A stretch of DNA of 64,000 nucleotides from Diacronema lutheri (Eukaryota; Haptophyta; Pavlovophyceae; Pavlovales; Pavlovaceae): positions 62,001 to 126,000 of the forward strand of contig JAGTXO010000057.1 of the NCBI GenBank assembly GCA_019448385.1. The letters run 5' to 3'. A model generated the notes under the pieces. The model did no database searches. It saw only the letters and a program-made list of their open reading frames with translations, and had not been told where the DNA came from. The translations under genes and the position numbers were made by a program. Numbering within the stretch: position 1 is the stretch's first letter; the number at the start of each line of letters is the position of its first letter. Of this stretch, positions 61,999-64,000 are shown piece after piece.

Positions 61999-63948
61999 TC
62001 ATCCGCCCGCCGCCGCCTCGCTGCCCGCGCCTCGCAGCGAGAGGCAGGCCATGAAGGCGGACTGCGGGACGCTCACTCGGCCGATCTCCTTCATCCGCTT
62101 CTTGCCCTCGGCCTGGCGCATCAGCAGCTTCTTCTTGCGGCTCTGGTCGCCGCCGTAGCACTTGGCCGTCACGTCCTTGCGCAACGCGGCGATGTGCTCG
62201 GCGGCGATCACCTTGGCGCCGAGCGCCGCCTGGATGGGCACGCGGAACTGCTGGCGCGGGATGAGCTCCTTGAGGCGCGCGGCCAGCCGCCGGCCCGTCG
62301 CCTGCGCGGCGGCGCGGTGGACCATCATCGCAAGCGGCGCCGCGCGCTCGCCGTTGATCAGCACGTCGAGCTTGACGATGTCCGCCGCGCGGTAATCGCT
62401 CGGCGCGTAGTCCATCGACGCGTAGCCGCGACTGCGCGACTTGAGCGAGTCGAAGAAGCCCGAGATCACCTCGCCGAGCGGGAGCGCATACTGGAGCAGC
62501 ACGCGGCCATCGCCCGCGGGCTGCATGTTGCCAAACTCGCCGCGCGCCTCCTGGCACAGCTCCATCAGCGCGCCCGTGCAGTCGAAGGGCGCGATGATCT
62601 CGACGGCGCAGAAGGGCTCCTCAACCGACGCGATGGCCGACTGCTCGGGGAACTTGTCGGGCGAGTCAACGAGGATGCGCTCGCCGCGCGTGGTGGTGAC
62701 GCGGTACGCGACGGAGGGCGCGGTCATCACCAGCTCGAGCCCGTACTCCCGCTCAAGCCGCTGCTGCACCACCTCCATGTGCAGCAGCCCCAAGAAGCCG
62801 ACGCGGAAGCCCGAGCCGAGGGCTAGCGACGATTCGGCGGTATACACGAGCGACGCGTCGTTGAGCGCGAGCTTGGCGAGCGAGTCGCGCAGCAGCTCGA
62901 AGCGGTCGCCGTCGTGCAAGAAGAGCCCGCAGAAGACCATCGGCCGCGGCTCGCGGTACCCCGGCAGCGGCGCAACGCGCGGCGGCTGCGCGCGCGCGTC
63001 GGCGGCGTGCGCGAGCGTCTCGCCAACTTTCGCGTCGGCGAGCGCGCGGATGGCGCCGCACACGTACCCCACCTCGCCGGCGGCGAGGGAGTGCACGGGG
63101 CGAGCGTGCGGCACGAGCACGCCCAGCTCGAGCGCCTCGTACTCCGCCCCCGAGTTGAGGAAGGCGATGCGGTCGCCGAGGCGCAACGCGCCGTCGACGA
63201 CGCGCACCGATGCGATCACGCCGCGGTGCGCGTCGTACGACGAGTCGAAGACGAGGCAGCGCAGCGGGCGCGCGCGCGAGCCGGCGCGCGGTGGTGGTAC
63301 GCGCGCGACGACCGCCTCGAGGATCTCGCCGATCCCCCGCCGCTCCTTGGCCGACGCGTGGATCGCGCGCGTGCAGTCGAGGCCGAGGATCGCTTGCACC
63401 TCGGCGGCGACGCGATCGGGCTGCGCGGTGGGCAGGTCGATCTTGTTGAGGACGGGCACGATCTCAAGGCCCTGCGCGCGCGCGCTCTGCACCACCGCGA
63501 TCGTCTGCGCCTCAACCCCCTGCGACGCGTCCACGACGAGGATCGCGCCCTCGCACGCTTGGAGCGAGCGCTCGACCTCGTACCCAAAGTCGACGTGGCC
63601 GGGCGTGTCGATCAGATTGAGGATGTACGCGTGGCCGTCGGCGGCAGTATACGTCATGCGCGCTGCCTGCAGCTTGATCGTGATGCCGCGCTCGCGCTCG
63701 AGCTCCATCGTGTCCAGCACCTGCGCGTTCTTCGCGCTCGTTGCGATCGCGCCCGTCGCCTCGAGCAGCCGATCGGCGAGCGTCGACTTGCCGTGGTCGA
63801 CGTGCGCGATGATGCAAAAGTTGCGAATACGCTCCTCCGCCGGCGGCGCCTCGGCGGGCCCCAGCTTGGCCGCGCGCAGTACCGCCGAGCGCGAGCTCAA
63901 CGCGCGGCCCAACCCGCGCGATAGCCCCCTCCGCGCCGCCATCGTCAT
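61999..63948 (-). CDS. GUF1: GUF1/LepA (elongation factor 4) GTPase
   Basis: One exon, 649 aa from the Met at 63948 (MTMAARRGLSRGLGRALSSR, an organelle-targeting leader); an upstream Met at 63993 adds 15 residues. G-motifs: AHVDHGKSTLADRL (G1), ERERGITIK (G2), DTPGHVDFGYEVERS (G3), LNKIDLP (G4) and HASAKERRG (G5). LepA-specific C-terminus: DYRAADIVKLDVLINGE, AAPLAMMVHR, KELIPRQQFRVPIQAALGAK, VTAKCYGGDQSRKKKLL, and KKRMKEIGRVSVPQSAFMAC. It back-translocates or remodels stalled organellar ribosomes. The leader is Arg-rich without a clear signal peptide, favouring mitochondria over a complex plastid. Confidence 0.96.
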   Translation of the reverse strand: MTMAARRGLSRGLGRALSSRSAVLRAAKLGPAEAPPAEERIRNFCIIAHVDHGKSTLADRLLEATGAIATSAKNAQVLDTMELERERGITIKLQAARMTYTAADGHAYILNLIDTPGHVDFGYEVERSLQACEGAILVVDASQGVEAQTIAVVQSARAQGLEIVPVLNKIDLPTAQPDRVAAEVQAILGLDCTRAIHASAKERRGIGEILEAVVARVPPPRAGSRARPLRCLVFDSSYDAHRGVIASVRVVDGALRLGDRIAFLNSGAEYEALELGVLVPHARPVHSLAAGEVGYVCGAIRALADAKVGETLAHAADARAQPPRVAPLPGYREPRPMVFCGLFLHDGDRFELLRDSLAKLALNDASLVYTAESSLALGSGFRVGFLGLLHMEVVQQRLEREYGLELVMTAPSVAYRVTTTRGERILVDSPDKFPEQSAIASVEEPFCAVEIIAPFDCTGALMELCQEARGEFGNMQPAGDGRVLLQYALPLGEVISGFFDSLKSRSRGYASMDYAPSDYRAADIVKLDVLINGERAAPLAMMVHRAAAQATGRRLAARLKELIPRQQFRVPIQAALGAKVIAAEHIAALRKDVTAKCYGGDQSRKKKLLMRQAEGKKRMKEIGRVSVPQSAFMACLSLRGAGSEAAAGG

Positions 63949-64000
63949 TTCCTCCCCCGGCCATGACTGTGGGCACTGAAGACCAGTGATCACCGACCAG
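63949..64000. other. Upstream region of GUF1 at window edge
   Basis: About 50 bp of 5' flanking DNA, too short to call a neighbour. Confidence 0.3.

Overview
The window is nuclear DNA of a very GC-rich, compact eukaryotic microbe. It holds 25 protein genes in 64 kb, about 2.5 kb per gene, with very short gaps and small spliceosomal introns. A ciliary gene (WDR93-type), a protein resembling Rubisco large-subunit methyltransferase with a leader like a plastid import signal, a probable selenoprotein and several GC-AG introns together suggest a flagellated photosynthetic alga. A haptophyte, possibly of pavlovophyte type, fits best, but this is inference. The proteins are swollen with Ala, Arg and Gly by base composition. 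Every antisense strand carries long open frames that are composition artefacts; these were left out.

Layout. 1-17.4 kb: a 5'-truncated coiled-coil gene (+), an F-box/WD40 gene (-), a thioredoxin-hemerythrin selenoprotein (-), a mitochondrial-type carrier (+), a degenerate SET/LSMT protein (-), IST1 (+), an EEP-family phosphodiesterase (-), a RING-PHD-ePHD chromatin reader (+), WDR93 (-) and RRP36 (+). 17.5-30.6 kb: an alpha/beta hydrolase (-), a large Sfi1/IQ-like protein (-), a 1,852-residue PI-phospholipase C with an N-terminal multi-span membrane region (-), a small hypothetical gene (+) and a membrane-anchored SRCR protein (-). 30.7-33.5 kb: a 2.8 kb mobile element with 17-bp direct repeats at its ends. 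It encodes the C-terminal half of a Fanzor/TnpB-type RNA-guided nuclease and a convergent PD-(D/E)XK-like ORF, and it is inserted at the stop codon of the next gene. 33.5-45.1 kb: a giant BEACH-WD40 gene (-, 3,742 aa) with a C-terminal PH domain. 45.2-64 kb: PDZ-IQ protein (+), GPATCH1 (+), a small membrane protein (-), DNA topoisomerase II (+), Sec14-like protein (-), a DAFTEF-repeat protein (+), a CHTOP-like RGG protein (-), F-box/LRR (+) and GUF1/LepA (-).

Genes mostly alternate in strand, so they form head-to-head pairs (start codons often 8-120 bp apart) and tail-to-tail pairs. I placed 23 introns by phase-consistent exon joins and, where possible, by family alignment. Most donors read GTGCGN and acceptors GCAG. 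Three introns use GC donors; two of these are fixed by protein register (topoisomerase II and an IQ motif). The observations most worth following are the in-frame UGA with a canonical SECIS hairpin in the thioredoxin-hemerythrin gene, the Fanzor element, and the membrane-PLC fusion.
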